Positions 26,871 through 36,217 of a DNA stretch of 64,000 nt are shown here, piece after piece (positions within the stretch are counted from its first letter, which is position 1; the number at the start of each line of letters is the position of its first letter). Below the pieces are notes generated by a model. It ran no database searches. It saw only the letters and a program-made list of their open reading frames with translations, and was not told the origin of the DNA. This DNA comes from SKVR01 sp037441525 (GTDB taxonomy: Bacteria > Bacteroidota > Bacteroidia > Bacteroidales > UBA7960), in the NCBI GenBank assembly GCA_037441525.1, contig JBBISA010000001.1, positions 248,001 through 312,000 on the forward strand. The letters run 5' to 3'. The position numbers and the translations under genes are program-made.

Positions 26871-29800
26871 ATGGATAAAAGCAAAAAACGGAAACTTAAA
26901 CCAGAAATTGAACAAAAACAGAACGAACAAGACTTTGAGATACAGGAGCAGGTATTTGACCCCCAGGGTTTTTGCGTAGGAATAGGAGCTTCAGCCGGCG
27001 GACTTGAGGCACTGGAGCAATTTTTTAGAAATATGCCCCCCGACAGTGGTTTATCTTTTGTAGTGGTACAGCATCTTTCGCCTGATTATAAAAGCCTGAT
27101 GGTTGAGTTACTATCCAAACATACTTCCATGAAAGTATTCAGAGCCGAAGATGGAGCAAAGGTTTTGCCTAACTGCATTTATCTTATTCCACCCAAAAAG
27201 AATATGACTATTTTCCATGGAAAACTTTTTCTTACCGAACAAGACCATCAATATATTATCAACCTTCCTATTGATATATTTTTTCGTTCGCTGGCAGAAG
27301 ACTATGCCGATAAATCCATAGGGATTATACTTTCCGGCACGGGCAGTGATGGCACACTGGGTATCAGAGCGATCAAAGGAATTGGTGGGATGGTGATGGC
27401 TCAGGATGATAGTAGTGCCAAATTTGATGGAATGCCCAAAAGCGCTATATCTACCGGTCTTGTTGATTATATTCTTCCGGCAGAGAAAATGCCGGAAGAA
27501 TTACTTAAATATGTTAAGCATCCCCTTACTCTGAAGGGTGATGAGCAACCCGGAACAGTATCTGCTGAAAATACACTCGGAAAAATACTATCGATAATCA
27601 GAAATAATACGGGAGTAGATTTTACCTATTATAAACCCAATACTATTGTAAGACGTCTTGAACGTCGAATAAGCATAAACCAGATAAGCAGTTATGAGAA
27701 TTACACAGCCTATCTTGAGCAATCGCCCAGAGAGGTAAATATTCTTTATAAAGAATTGCTTATTGGTGTAACTAAGTTTTTTCGTGATACCGAAAGTTTT
27801 GAAATTCTTAAACAAAAAGTTATCCCCAATATCTTTTTAAATAAAAAAAAGGATGAACCCATCAGAGTTTGGTCTGTTGGCAGCAGCACAGGAGAAGAAG
27901 CTTACAGCCTTGCCATTTTACTAAAAGAGTATATGGAAATATCTGGCGTAAATCACGACATTAAAATATTTGCCACCGACCTTGACAAGGAATCAATAGA
28001 ATATGGAAGTTTGGGGTTTTATCCTGAAAGCATAGTGGCCGATGTTTCGGCAGAAAGGCTTAAATCATACTTTCTAAAGAAAGATAAAGGCTATCAGATA
28101 AAAGAATCAGTGCGGAAAATGGTAATTTTTGCTACCCACAATATTATAAAAGACCCACCTTTTTCAAAAATTGACCTTATAAGTTGCCGCAATATGCTCA
28201 TTTATCTTAAACCGGTGATGCAGAAAAAGGTATTGTCGCTTTTCCACTTTTCATTGACCAAAAACGGATATCTTTTCCTGGGGTCGAGCGAATCGTTGGG
28301 CGACCTGTCGAAAAATTTCACCACAATCAATAGTAAATGGAAGATTTATTCATACAAAGAAGGATATACACCCGATACTCTCGGCGATTTTCTGCTGCCA
28401 AGTGTAACGCGCACCAAACCAATGCAGCAGTTAGGCGAATTCCAGATAAAATCATCGATACATACAACCGATATTTCTGACAGTATTTTCAATACAATCA
28501 TTGAAGAGTTTTTGCCCCCATCTGTAATTGTTGACGAAAACTTCGAAATAGTGCATATTTGTAAAGATGTTAACAAGTACATACACCTTCCCTCAGGCAA
28601 GGTTACTTACGATATTCTCTCGCTTGTCAGAAAAGAGCTTAGCACGGCAATTTCCATTGCCCTGCATAAAGCGCTTAAGGAAGATAAGGAGATTATTTAT
28701 AACGACTTTAAACTTAAAGAAAGTAACGAAGTCCACTACATCAATATTAAGGTAAAACCCTTCAGAGATCGACTAAGAACAAAAAGACTGATATTTATAT
28801 TCTTTGAAGAGAAAAAAACCGTTCAGAACGAACCAGGCACCATAGATCAACAAACTATTGAATACGACTCCATTCAACAAATTAAAGACCTTGAACTGGA
28901 GTTGAAATACACAAAAGAAAACTTGCAGGCCACCATTGAAGAATTAGGAACATCGAACGAAGAATTGCAAGCCACCAACGAAGAATTGATTTCATCTAAC
29001 GAAGAGCTACAATCAACCAATGAAGAGCTTCAGTCAGTAAACGAGGAATTATATACCGTAAACAGCGAATATCAGAGCAAAATTGAGGTACTTACCCAAC
29101 TCAATAATGACATAAACAACCTGCTGAAAAATACCAATATAGGAACTGTTTTTCTTGACAGGAACCTGCTTATCCGGAAATTTACCCCGGCAGTAACTTC
29201 CGCTATAAATATCCTCGAGATGGATATTGGCAGGCCAATTCACCATATTTCGCACAATACATTTTATGATAAATTTCTCGAAGATATTGAAAATGTATTG
29301 CGAACCCTAATACCTAAAGAAAATGAGGTAAAGGGCAAAAAAAACAATTGGTTTTTAATGCGCATTTTACCTTATCGAACCATTGACAATGCCATTGATG
29401 GGGTGGTAATCACATTTTTTGATATTACAGAAAGGAAAAACTTCGAAGAAAGAATTGAGAGAAAAAATAATCTTCTTTTGTCGGTGCTCGATAACAGCCC
29501 CATTGCCAATGCAATTTTAAACAAGGAAGGGAAAATTACCTATGCCAACCACATGGCAGAAAAGGTGCTCGGACTTACCATAGATGAGATTATAACCCGA
29601 AAATACAATGCTCCTTTGTGGCGAATTACTGCCGTTGATGGAGGCAAATTTCCGGATGAGCAGCTACCATTTTATTTGGTTTCAAAAACAGGCCGGCCTG
29701 TTTTTGATGTAGTGCATAACATTGAATGGCCCGATGGAATGAAAAAAACCTTAAGTATTAATGCATCACCTGTTTTTGACGAAAACAACCAGGTCGATGG

Positions 29801-30590
29801 AGTAATCTGCACCTTACTTGATATTACTGAGAAACTATTTCTTGAAGAAATGATTAAGCGCGAACACGACCTGTTTATGCGCATACTCGAAAACAGCCAT
29901 CACTCAGAATTATTATTCACATCAAAGGGCGAGCTCACATTCGCCAACAAAATAGCCCGGCAATTGCTGCAAATCGATATGGAAAAAGCCACCAGACATC
30001 ATTTTTCGGATTTAAAATTAACGCCATCTATAAATCTGAAAAATTATGGCAACATCCTGGAAATGGTCGTAAAAACCGGACAAACAGCTCATAATATACA
30101 ACACCGGATTTTGGGATCAGATTACGGGCAGAGCGATATACTTTACCTAACAGCATCACCGGTTTTTGGTGAGAATCAATCGATAGAAGGGATAGTTTTA
30201 TCCATTGATCGTCACAACGACCTGGTCATTAATTCTGACCTTATGATTAGGCAAATTTCAAGCCTGAGCAATATGATTGAAATGGGCATTTTTACAGTAG
30301 ATATTAATAGCACAATAACTTCCTGGAACAACAAAGCTGAGCAACTTTCGGGTATTTTGGCCAGCGATGTAAAAGGGAAGAAATGCCTTACATCTGATGC
30401 AAAGGGCGGCGCCAAATCCAACATTCCCTGCCTTCAACCCGAAAATGCCGGAAAACACAAGGTTTGCCGAAATATTGTTTTTGATACCGGAACCAAGAAG
30501 GTTTCCATCAACGCAAAAAAGATGGATCTGATAAAAAATGAAAAGGATCAGGTAATTGGAGCCATTGGATATTTTGATTCATTTAATTAA
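26871..30590 (+). CDS. CheB-CheR-PAS fusion protein without kinase domain
   Basis: 1239 residues. The CheB methylesterase domain (about 33-215) has S41 (GASAGG), H68 (VQHLSPD) and D160 (GTGSDGT). The CheR domain follows (about 230-500) with RRLERRI, KFFRD, VGSSTGEEAYS (serine in place of the usual cysteine of GCSTGEE), FATDLD and SCRNMLIYL. A coiled coil of repeated NEEL units (about 665-730) links to about four PAS domains up to the C-terminus. Many relatives end in a histidine kinase, but this one ends after a PAS domain. A membrane segment is absent, so it is cytoplasmic. Its methylation target is unknown. Confidence 0.9.
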   Translation: MDKSKKRKLKPEIEQKQNEQDFEIQEQVFDPQGFCVGIGASAGGLEALEQFFRNMPPDSGLSFVVVQHLSPDYKSLMVELLSKHTSMKVFRAEDGAKVLPNCIYLIPPKKNMTIFHGKLFLTEQDHQYIINLPIDIFFRSLAEDYADKSIGIILSGTGSDGTLGIRAIKGIGGMVMAQDDSSAKFDGMPKSAISTGLVDYILPAEKMPEELLKYVKHPLTLKGDEQPGTVSAENTLGKILSIIRNNTGVDFTYYKPNTIVRRLERRISINQISSYENYTAYLEQSPREVNILYKELLIGVTKFFRDTESFEILKQKVIPNIFLNKKKDEPIRVWSVGSSTGEEAYSLAILLKEYMEISGVNHDIKIFATDLDKESIEYGSLGFYPESIVADVSAERLKSYFLKKDKGYQIKESVRKMVIFATHNIIKDPPFSKIDLISCRNMLIYLKPVMQKKVLSLFHFSLTKNGYLFLGSSESLGDLSKNFTTINSKWKIYSYKEGYTPDTLGDFLLPSVTRTKPMQQLGEFQIKSSIHTTDISDSIFNTIIEEFLPPSVIVDENFEIVHICKDVNKYIHLPSGKVTYDILSLVRKELSTAISIALHKALKEDKEIIYNDFKLKESNEVHYINIKVKPFRDRLRTKRLIFIFFEEKKTVQNEPGTIDQQTIEYDSIQQIKDLELELKYTKENLQATIEELGTSNEELQATNEELISSNEELQSTNEELQSVNEELYTVNSEYQSKIEVLTQLNNDINNLLKNTNIGTVFLDRNLLIRKFTPAVTSAINILEMDIGRPIHHISHNTFYDKFLEDIENVLRTLIPKENEVKGKKNNWFLMRILPYRTIDNAIDGVVITFFDITERKNFEERIERKNNLLLSVLDNSPIANAILNKEGKITYANHMAEKVLGLTIDEIITRKYNAPLWRITAVDGGKFPDEQLPFYLVSKTGRPVFDVVHNIEWPDGMKKTLSINASPVFDENNQVDGVICTLLDITEKLFLEEMIKREHDLFMRILENSHHSELLFTSKGELTFANKIARQLLQIDMEKATRHHFSDLKLTPSINLKNYGNILEMVVKTGQTAHNIQHRILGSDYGQSDILYLTASPVFGENQSIEGIVLSIDRHNDLVINSDLMIRQISSLSNMIEMGIFTVDINSTITSWNNKAEQLSGILASDVKGKKCLTSDAKGGAKSNIPCLQPENAGKHKVCRNIVFDTGTKKVSINAKKMDLIKNEKDQVIGAIGYFDSFN

Positions 30591-30826
30591 TACCCTTATT
30601 GATCATCAGCCTTTAGATTATTGGTTACATGCTATTAAAAATTGAACCAATTAAAATGGCATCTATTTATTTTGAAAAAACGAATAATTGTTTTCTTAAT
30701 ATTAAATAGTTGTAATTAAAAAATATTTAATAAATTCAACCTTCTAAAAAAACAGGTATTTATAGATATTTAATTATTTCAGGTTTAAGCAGTTTCAATC
30801 AACAAGGTGGTTAAATATTTTTGCAG

Positions 30827-31264
30827 ATGAAAAAGAATATTTCAATAATAATAGCAGAAGATGACGAAGGGCATGCCTTGCTGATAAAAAGAAACCTAAA
30901 GCGGTCGGGTGTATTAAATCCTATAATACAATTCAAAAACGGGGAGGAAGTCTTACACTTTTTTTCCGAATCCGAAACAGGTTACCTTTCAATTCCTGAA
31001 ACCAAGTATATTATTTTACTGGACATTAAAATGCCAAAGGTTGATGGAATTGAAGTACTTGAGAGACTAAAATCTAACCCTATTACAAAAAAAATTCCCA
31101 TTATTATGATAACCACAACCGATAATCCAAAGGAAATTGAGTTGTGTCATGCCTTGGGTTGCAATAGTTATATTGTAAAACCTATTGATTATCAAAAATT
31201 TATCGAAATTGTTAAGCGAATTGGTTTTTATCTTGATATTATCGAAATTCCAAATCCCCGTTAA
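30827..31264 (+). CDS. response regulator, Rcp1/CheY type
   Basis: 145 residues from ATG 30827 (an in-frame TTG lies at 30821). A lone receiver of the Rcp1-like subtype: IIAEDDEGHALLIKR at the start, phosphoacceptor in ILLDIKMPKVDG, and KP in YIVKPIDY. Rcp1-type receivers usually serve phytochrome-like or PAS histidine kinases. A TATTTTTG box (30816-30823) ends only four bases before the ATG, so either the mRNA is leaderless or the box is a chance match. The next gene starts five bases after the stop, so they are co-transcribed. Confidence 0.88.
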   Translation: MKKNISIIIAEDDEGHALLIKRNLKRSGVLNPIIQFKNGEEVLHFFSESETGYLSIPETKYIILLDIKMPKVDGIEVLERLKSNPITKKIPIIMITTTDNPKEIELCHALGCNSYIVKPIDYQKFIEIVKRIGFYLDIIEIPNPR

Positions 31265-31269
31265 CCTAA

Positions 31270-32523
31270 ATGTCCGAAAATTACTCTGAAAATTTATCGC
31301 ATACAGATGAATTTACTGTATGGATAGTTGAGGACGATGTTCAACTTAATAATGTAATAGCGCGGAGTCTTAAAAAAGCAGGCTACCGGTGCAAAAGTTT
31401 TTTTGGTGGCAAGGAGGTTCTGGATATTATAGATCAACTAAACAGCAACTCACCCGAAGCAGGCATACTGCTGCTTGATTTTATTCTGGATGATATGAAC
31501 GCAATAGAACTGCTTCAAAAACTCAGGAATTATCATGTTGAACTGCCATTTGTAATTATGACATCGTATGGCGACGAAAAAACCGCGGTTGAACTAATGA
31601 AACTTGGGGCAATCGATTATATTAATAAGGAAAAATACTTTATAAATCATATTGTTAAAGTAATCGCCAATGCTCGCGATAAGATCGAATCAAAGTGCAA
31701 ATTGGAACAATCGAGAAAGGAACTAGAGGAAAGCGCTCAAAAGCTGAAATTGCTTAACCAACAGATAAACCTTCAGAAAATTGCCCTTGAAAATGAAAAG
31801 GCAAAAACCGACAAATTGCTTCAGAGCGTATTGCCCAAAAAAATTGCCCATGAGCTTCTTGAAAAAGGTTATTCCAAGCCCAGACATTATCATAACGTAT
31901 CCATATTGTTTGCTGACGTAATTGGGTTTTCAGACCTGGCCAAATCAAGCTCGCCCATAGATTTGGTCACCAGGCTTGACAACTATTTTTATATTTTTGA
32001 TGAGATTGTGGAACAGCACGGGCTCGAAAAAATAAAAACCATCGGCGATTGCTACATGTGCGCAGGGGGAATACCAGAAGAGAACGAGTACAACGCCATA
32101 ACCACCGTAATAGCAGGTCTGAAAATTCAGGACACAATTCAGAAACTAACTGCCGAATACTCCTCGGAGTTGCCCTCTTTCAGGCTAAGACTGGGAATTC
32201 ATACCGGAGAGGTTGTTGCCGGAGTAGTTGGGAAAATTAAATTTGCCTACGATATCTGGGGCGATGCTGTAAATATTGCAAGCCGAATAGTTGAGGCCGG
32301 AGAAAGTGACAGGGTAAATATCTCTGAAAAAACATATCAACTTGTAAAAGACTACTTTGATTTCAGCAAGCGGGGCGAAATAATTACAAAACGAAACTAT
32401 CCTATTAAGATGTATTTTGTAGAAAGGCTCAAGCCAGAATACTCATTAGATCAAAGAGGGTTAATTCCTAATAATGCACTAATGAAGTTTCTAAACTTAA
32501 ATCAGGCTATCAGGTATTTCTGA
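31270..32523 (+). CDS. receiver-class III adenylate cyclase
   Basis: 417 residues: receiver (about 15-135, phosphoacceptor D70 in LLLDFILDD), a coiled coil (140-195) and a class III nucleotidyl cyclase (about 205-385). The metal-binding aspartates D216 (FADVIGF) and D260 (TIGDCYM) are present, as are the transition-state residues N335 and R339. Substrate-specifying residues are K256 and D328, the lysine/aspartate pair of adenylate cyclases, so cAMP is the predicted product. Phosphorylation of the receiver should control dimer geometry and activity. The likely phosphodonor is the hybrid kinase gene that follows. Confidence 0.9.
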   Translation: MSENYSENLSHTDEFTVWIVEDDVQLNNVIARSLKKAGYRCKSFFGGKEVLDIIDQLNSNSPEAGILLLDFILDDMNAIELLQKLRNYHVELPFVIMTSYGDEKTAVELMKLGAIDYINKEKYFINHIVKVIANARDKIESKCKLEQSRKELEESAQKLKLLNQQINLQKIALENEKAKTDKLLQSVLPKKIAHELLEKGYSKPRHYHNVSILFADVIGFSDLAKSSSPIDLVTRLDNYFYIFDEIVEQHGLEKIKTIGDCYMCAGGIPEENEYNAITTVIAGLKIQDTIQKLTAEYSSELPSFRLRLGIHTGEVVAGVVGKIKFAYDIWGDAVNIASRIVEAGESDRVNISEKTYQLVKDYFDFSKRGEIITKRNYPIKMYFVERLKPEYSLDQRGLIPNNALMKFLNLNQAIRYF

Positions 32524-32570
32524 CTTCTCACTAACATGGGATTATATATTGTAAATACCATTACTTTAAG

Positions 32571-32578
32571 TAAATTTG
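32571..32578 (+). promoter_or_regulatory. hybrid kinase gene promoter, -7 box
   Basis: TAAATTTG fits TAnnTTTG, 48 bases before the ATG at 32626. Confidence 0.5.
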
Positions 32579-32625
32579 CCGATGCCAATTTCCAGCATTA
32601 ATTTAATTGAATAAAATTACCAGGA

Positions 32626-34986
32626 ATGCAAAACCTTACAAATCGAGATTATGCATCGCATTACACAATAATTGTGGTTGAGGATGATGTAGCCCTCAAC
32701 ACGCTAATTCAAAAGACCTTACAACGAAATAATTATCAAACCAAGGGTTTTTATACCGGCCAGGAATCTATTGAATGGCTCAAAGAAAATATTGGCCCCG
32801 ATATTCTTTTGCTTCTCGACTATCAATTGTATGAAATGAGCGGCGAACAGGTGATAAAGATTTTGCGAAAAGACAATATTGATATCCCTTTTGTAATTAT
32901 TACCGGACATGGCGATGAAAAAACCGCCGTTGAAATGATGAAATTGGGTGCTTTGGATTATATGGTAAAAGACAGCAATTTTATTGATCTTCTGCCAACC
33001 ATCATAAAGCAGGTTATCAATCATATTGATATTGAAAACAAACTTTATGAATCGCAAATTGCTCTGAAAAGGAGTGAAGAAAAGTATCGGAGTATTTTTG
33101 AAAACATTCAGGATGTTTATTTTGAGGTATCATTAAAAGGTGAAGTACTTGAAATTTCACCATCGGTTGAGAATATGCTTTCCCTCAGGAAGGAAGATAT
33201 TCTTAATCAACCATTGTTTAGTGATAAGCACGAAGAAACAGTGTTTCTAAACCTGATTAAGGAAAAGGGAGTTATTTCTGATTATGAAATTTTTTTGAGA
33301 AAAGAAAATGGTCAGAAATTACCGGCATCGTTTACCTGCAAATATATTTATGACCAACAGGGATTGCCAAAAAAGATAATTGGTACCATAAGAAACATTA
33401 CCGAGCGCAAACAAGCTGAAGAAGTTATAAGGCACAGTGAAGAACGTTATCGTATTCTTGCCGAAAACTCAAGCGATATGATTTCGAAACATAACTGGGA
33501 TCGCACCTATCTTTATGTATCTCCGGCTTGTTCAAAGCTACTGGGTTATATTCCCTCCGATCTTACCGGAAGGTCGGCCTATCAGCTTATACATCCTGAT
33601 GATGTAGAGAATATAAGGAAAAATCATATTCTTTTGCTCGAAAACAGAACCAACTCGTTTATTGAAAGCTACCGAATCAAGAAAAAAGATGGGTCGTATA
33701 TCTGGTTCGAAACCAATAACCAGGTAATATATAACCAAAACACCAATCTGGTTCAGGAAATTGTATGTGTGTCGCGCGATATTACCGAGAGAAAAGAAAA
33801 GGAAGAATTGCTAAAAGCAAAAGAAGTTGCAGAACGGGCCAACAAGGCAAAATCTGAATTTCTGGCCAATATGAGTCATGAAATCCGCAACCCACTTAAT
33901 GCCATAATTGGAATGACCAATACGCTGGGCAAATCACCACTAAACCAAGATCAGAAACAATACCTGAACTCAATCTCGGTATCATCAACCAATTTATTGA
34001 GTATTCTTAATGATATACTCGATTTTTCGAAAATTGAAGCCAATAAGGTAGACCTTGTATTTGCAAGCTTTAAGTTGGATGAACTTATCGAAAATGTTGT
34101 AAACGCATTTGTACCACAGGCACTTGCCAAGAATGTTGAGTTAAAGCATACACTTTTTGCCGATATACCCAATCACCTGTATGGCGATGAAAAAAAGATT
34201 GTACAAATACTTAACAATCTTATAAGTAACGCTATCAAATTTACAAATAGCGGAACAGTTGAACTGATTGTAAGATACACCCGATTGAAGTCAGACACTG
34301 CTATCGTTAAGTTTAGGGTTATAGATACCGGCATTGGGGTAAAGCAGGAAGATATCCCAAAAATGTTTGAATCATTCAGACAATTGGATATTTCGGCAAA
34401 AAAGGAATACCAGGGAACAGGTCTCGGACTTAGTATTGTGAAAAGTCTGGTAGAAATGATGAATGGTAAAGTATCTTTCGAAAGCGAGGTAGGCAAAGGA
34501 AGTGTTGTGTGCTTCGAAATACCTTTGATTGTATCGGTTTCGGGTGAAGTTAATGATAATAGACCCAACGCTGATTCCCAAAACAACACCGATAAGACAT
34601 CGGAGAGAAAAATAAAGATACTGATTGCCGAAGACGATGCCATAAACCAACTTTACCTTGCAGGTTTTCTAAAATCACAGGGATGGTTGGTTGACACCGC
34701 ATCGAACGGGCTGATAGCTCTCGAAAAATTCCAGAATGGCAAGTATGATATTATATTAATGGATGGCCAAATGCCCAAAATGGATGGGTTTGAAACCACT
34801 AAAAGGATTCGGGAACAGGAACAGCAAAATGGCTCGTCATCACATATTCCCATTATAGCCATTACAGGATACGCCATCCCAGGCGATCGTGAACGCTTTT
34901 TGGGTGCCGGAATGGATGATTACGTTTCCAAGCCTATTAATGAGAATAAATTGCTTGATATCATCCATGAATTGGTTGCAGTTTAA
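32626..34986 (+). CDS. hybrid sensor histidine kinase with N- and C-terminal receivers
   Basis: 786 residues, no membrane span. Order: receiver (about 12-130, D65), PAS (about 145-260), PAS (265-390), HisKA with H418 in NMSHEIRNPLNAI, HATPase (about 525-640, N-box NNLISNAIKF and GTGLGLSIVKSL), receiver (about 662-783, D713 in LMDGQMPKMDG, KP near the end). The N-terminal receiver closely resembles that of the preceding cyclase, both with GDEKTAVE(L/M)MKLGA. This kinase probably feeds phosphoryl groups to the single-domain regulators of the cluster. Confidence 0.9.
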   Translation: MQNLTNRDYASHYTIIVVEDDVALNTLIQKTLQRNNYQTKGFYTGQESIEWLKENIGPDILLLLDYQLYEMSGEQVIKILRKDNIDIPFVIITGHGDEKTAVEMMKLGALDYMVKDSNFIDLLPTIIKQVINHIDIENKLYESQIALKRSEEKYRSIFENIQDVYFEVSLKGEVLEISPSVENMLSLRKEDILNQPLFSDKHEETVFLNLIKEKGVISDYEIFLRKENGQKLPASFTCKYIYDQQGLPKKIIGTIRNITERKQAEEVIRHSEERYRILAENSSDMISKHNWDRTYLYVSPACSKLLGYIPSDLTGRSAYQLIHPDDVENIRKNHILLLENRTNSFIESYRIKKKDGSYIWFETNNQVIYNQNTNLVQEIVCVSRDITERKEKEELLKAKEVAERANKAKSEFLANMSHEIRNPLNAIIGMTNTLGKSPLNQDQKQYLNSISVSSTNLLSILNDILDFSKIEANKVDLVFASFKLDELIENVVNAFVPQALAKNVELKHTLFADIPNHLYGDEKKIVQILNNLISNAIKFTNSGTVELIVRYTRLKSDTAIVKFRVIDTGIGVKQEDIPKMFESFRQLDISAKKEYQGTGLGLSIVKSLVEMMNGKVSFESEVGKGSVVCFEIPLIVSVSGEVNDNRPNADSQNNTDKTSERKIKILIAEDDAINQLYLAGFLKSQGWLVDTASNGLIALEKFQNGKYDIILMDGQMPKMDGFETTKRIREQEQQNGSSSHIPIIAITGYAIPGDRERFLGAGMDDYVSKPINENKLLDIIHELVAV

Positions 34987-35142
34987 CCCATAGAGGTAAA
35001 TTTATACTTTCCATTTTAATTTTTTTAATTTTTAAGGAAAATTGATTTCAATCTGAACTTAATTTTCCAATTTATCTTCAAATATTGTTATAATTTAGCG
35101 CCAAAGGAAACAAAATTATAAGATGGCAATAATAGTATAGTT

Positions 35143-36162
35143 ATGGAAAAAATTGATTGGGAAAAACTACCTTTCGGTTACTTTAATACCGACTACAACG
35201 TAAGATGTTATTACCGTGATGGGAAATGGGGCGAAATTGAAGTTTCATCCTCAGAATACGTAAATATCCACATGGCTGCAACTTGCCTTCATTATGGACA
35301 GGAAGCATTTGAAGGAATGAAAGCATACCGTGGCAAAGACAACCGTATACGTTTGTTCAGATGGGCAGATAATGCAGAGCGTTTAAGGGATTCAGCAAAA
35401 GGTATTCTAATGGCACAGGTACCTGATGAGTTGTTTTACAATATGGTAACCAAAGTGGTGTTACTCAATGCCCGTTTTGTGCCACCCCATGGTTTTGGCG
35501 CATCACTTTATATACGTCCGTTGCTGGTAGGAACAGGTGTGCAGGTGGGAGTAAATCCGGCAAAAGAATACATGTTTCTGGTATTTGTTGGTCCGGTTGG
35601 TCCTTATTTTAAGGAAGGTTTTAACCCAGTTACCATGCAAATCGTTCACGATATTGATCGTGCAGCCCCACTTGGAACCGGTAACATAAAGGTAGGCGGC
35701 AATTATGCTGGTAGTTTAAGGGCTTCTGAAAGGGCAAAGGCCGAAGGTTTCGCGGCAGTATTGTTCCTTGAAGCAAAAGAAAAGAAATATATTGATGAGG
35801 CTGGCCCCGCCAATTTCTTCGCCATTAAAAGGAATAAATACATAACACCAAAATCAGACTCTATCCTTCCTTCAATTACCAATAAAAGCCTGATGCAACT
35901 TTCCCAGGATATTGGGCTTGAAGTTGAACGCAGGCCTGTTGCAATTGAAGAACTTGCAGAATTTGATGAAGTGGGAGCCTGCGGAACAGCTGCCATTATC
36001 TCACCCATAAAAAAAATAGTAGACAGAGAAACAGGTAAAGTTTTTGAATTTTGTAAAGATGGGAAAGCTGGTCCGGTTTCAGAAAAGCTATACAAAAAAC
36101 TGCAGGCAATTCAATATGGCGATGAACCAGACCCCCACAATTGGGTTACAATTATTGACTGA
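35143..36162 (+). CDS. ilvE: branched-chain amino acid aminotransferase
   Basis: 339 residues; transfers the amino group between glutamate and leucine, isoleucine or valine, with PLP as cofactor. The PLP lysine is K183 in GNIKVGGNYAGSL. Further conserved motifs are HYGQEAFEGMKAYRG near residue 50, and EVGACGTAAIISPI in the C-terminal part. Its length and motifs match the class II (eukaryote/Bacteroidota-like) BCAT family. It stands alone between the signalling island and the convergent pyrF operon. Its product keto acids are substrates of the vor/kor type enzyme encoded 11 kb downstream. Confidence 0.93.
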   Translation: MEKIDWEKLPFGYFNTDYNVRCYYRDGKWGEIEVSSSEYVNIHMAATCLHYGQEAFEGMKAYRGKDNRIRLFRWADNAERLRDSAKGILMAQVPDELFYNMVTKVVLLNARFVPPHGFGASLYIRPLLVGTGVQVGVNPAKEYMFLVFVGPVGPYFKEGFNPVTMQIVHDIDRAAPLGTGNIKVGGNYAGSLRASERAKAEGFAAVLFLEAKEKKYIDEAGPANFFAIKRNKYITPKSDSILPSITNKSLMQLSQDIGLEVERRPVAIEELAEFDEVGACGTAAIISPIKKIVDRETGKVFEFCKDGKAGPVSEKLYKKLQAIQYGDEPDPHNWVTIID

Positions 36163-36187
36163 TAAGTTTAATTTTAAATTTACAGCT

Positions 36188-36217
36188 AAAGACAGGTTTC
36201 AACCTGTCTTTACTTTT
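36188..36217. terminator. bidirectional terminator between ilvE and pyrF
   Basis: AAAGACAGGT (36188-36197) and ACCTGTCTTT (36202-36211) form a perfect ten-pair stem with a TTCA loop. The sequence ACTTTTTTA follows on the + strand. Confidence 0.8.
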
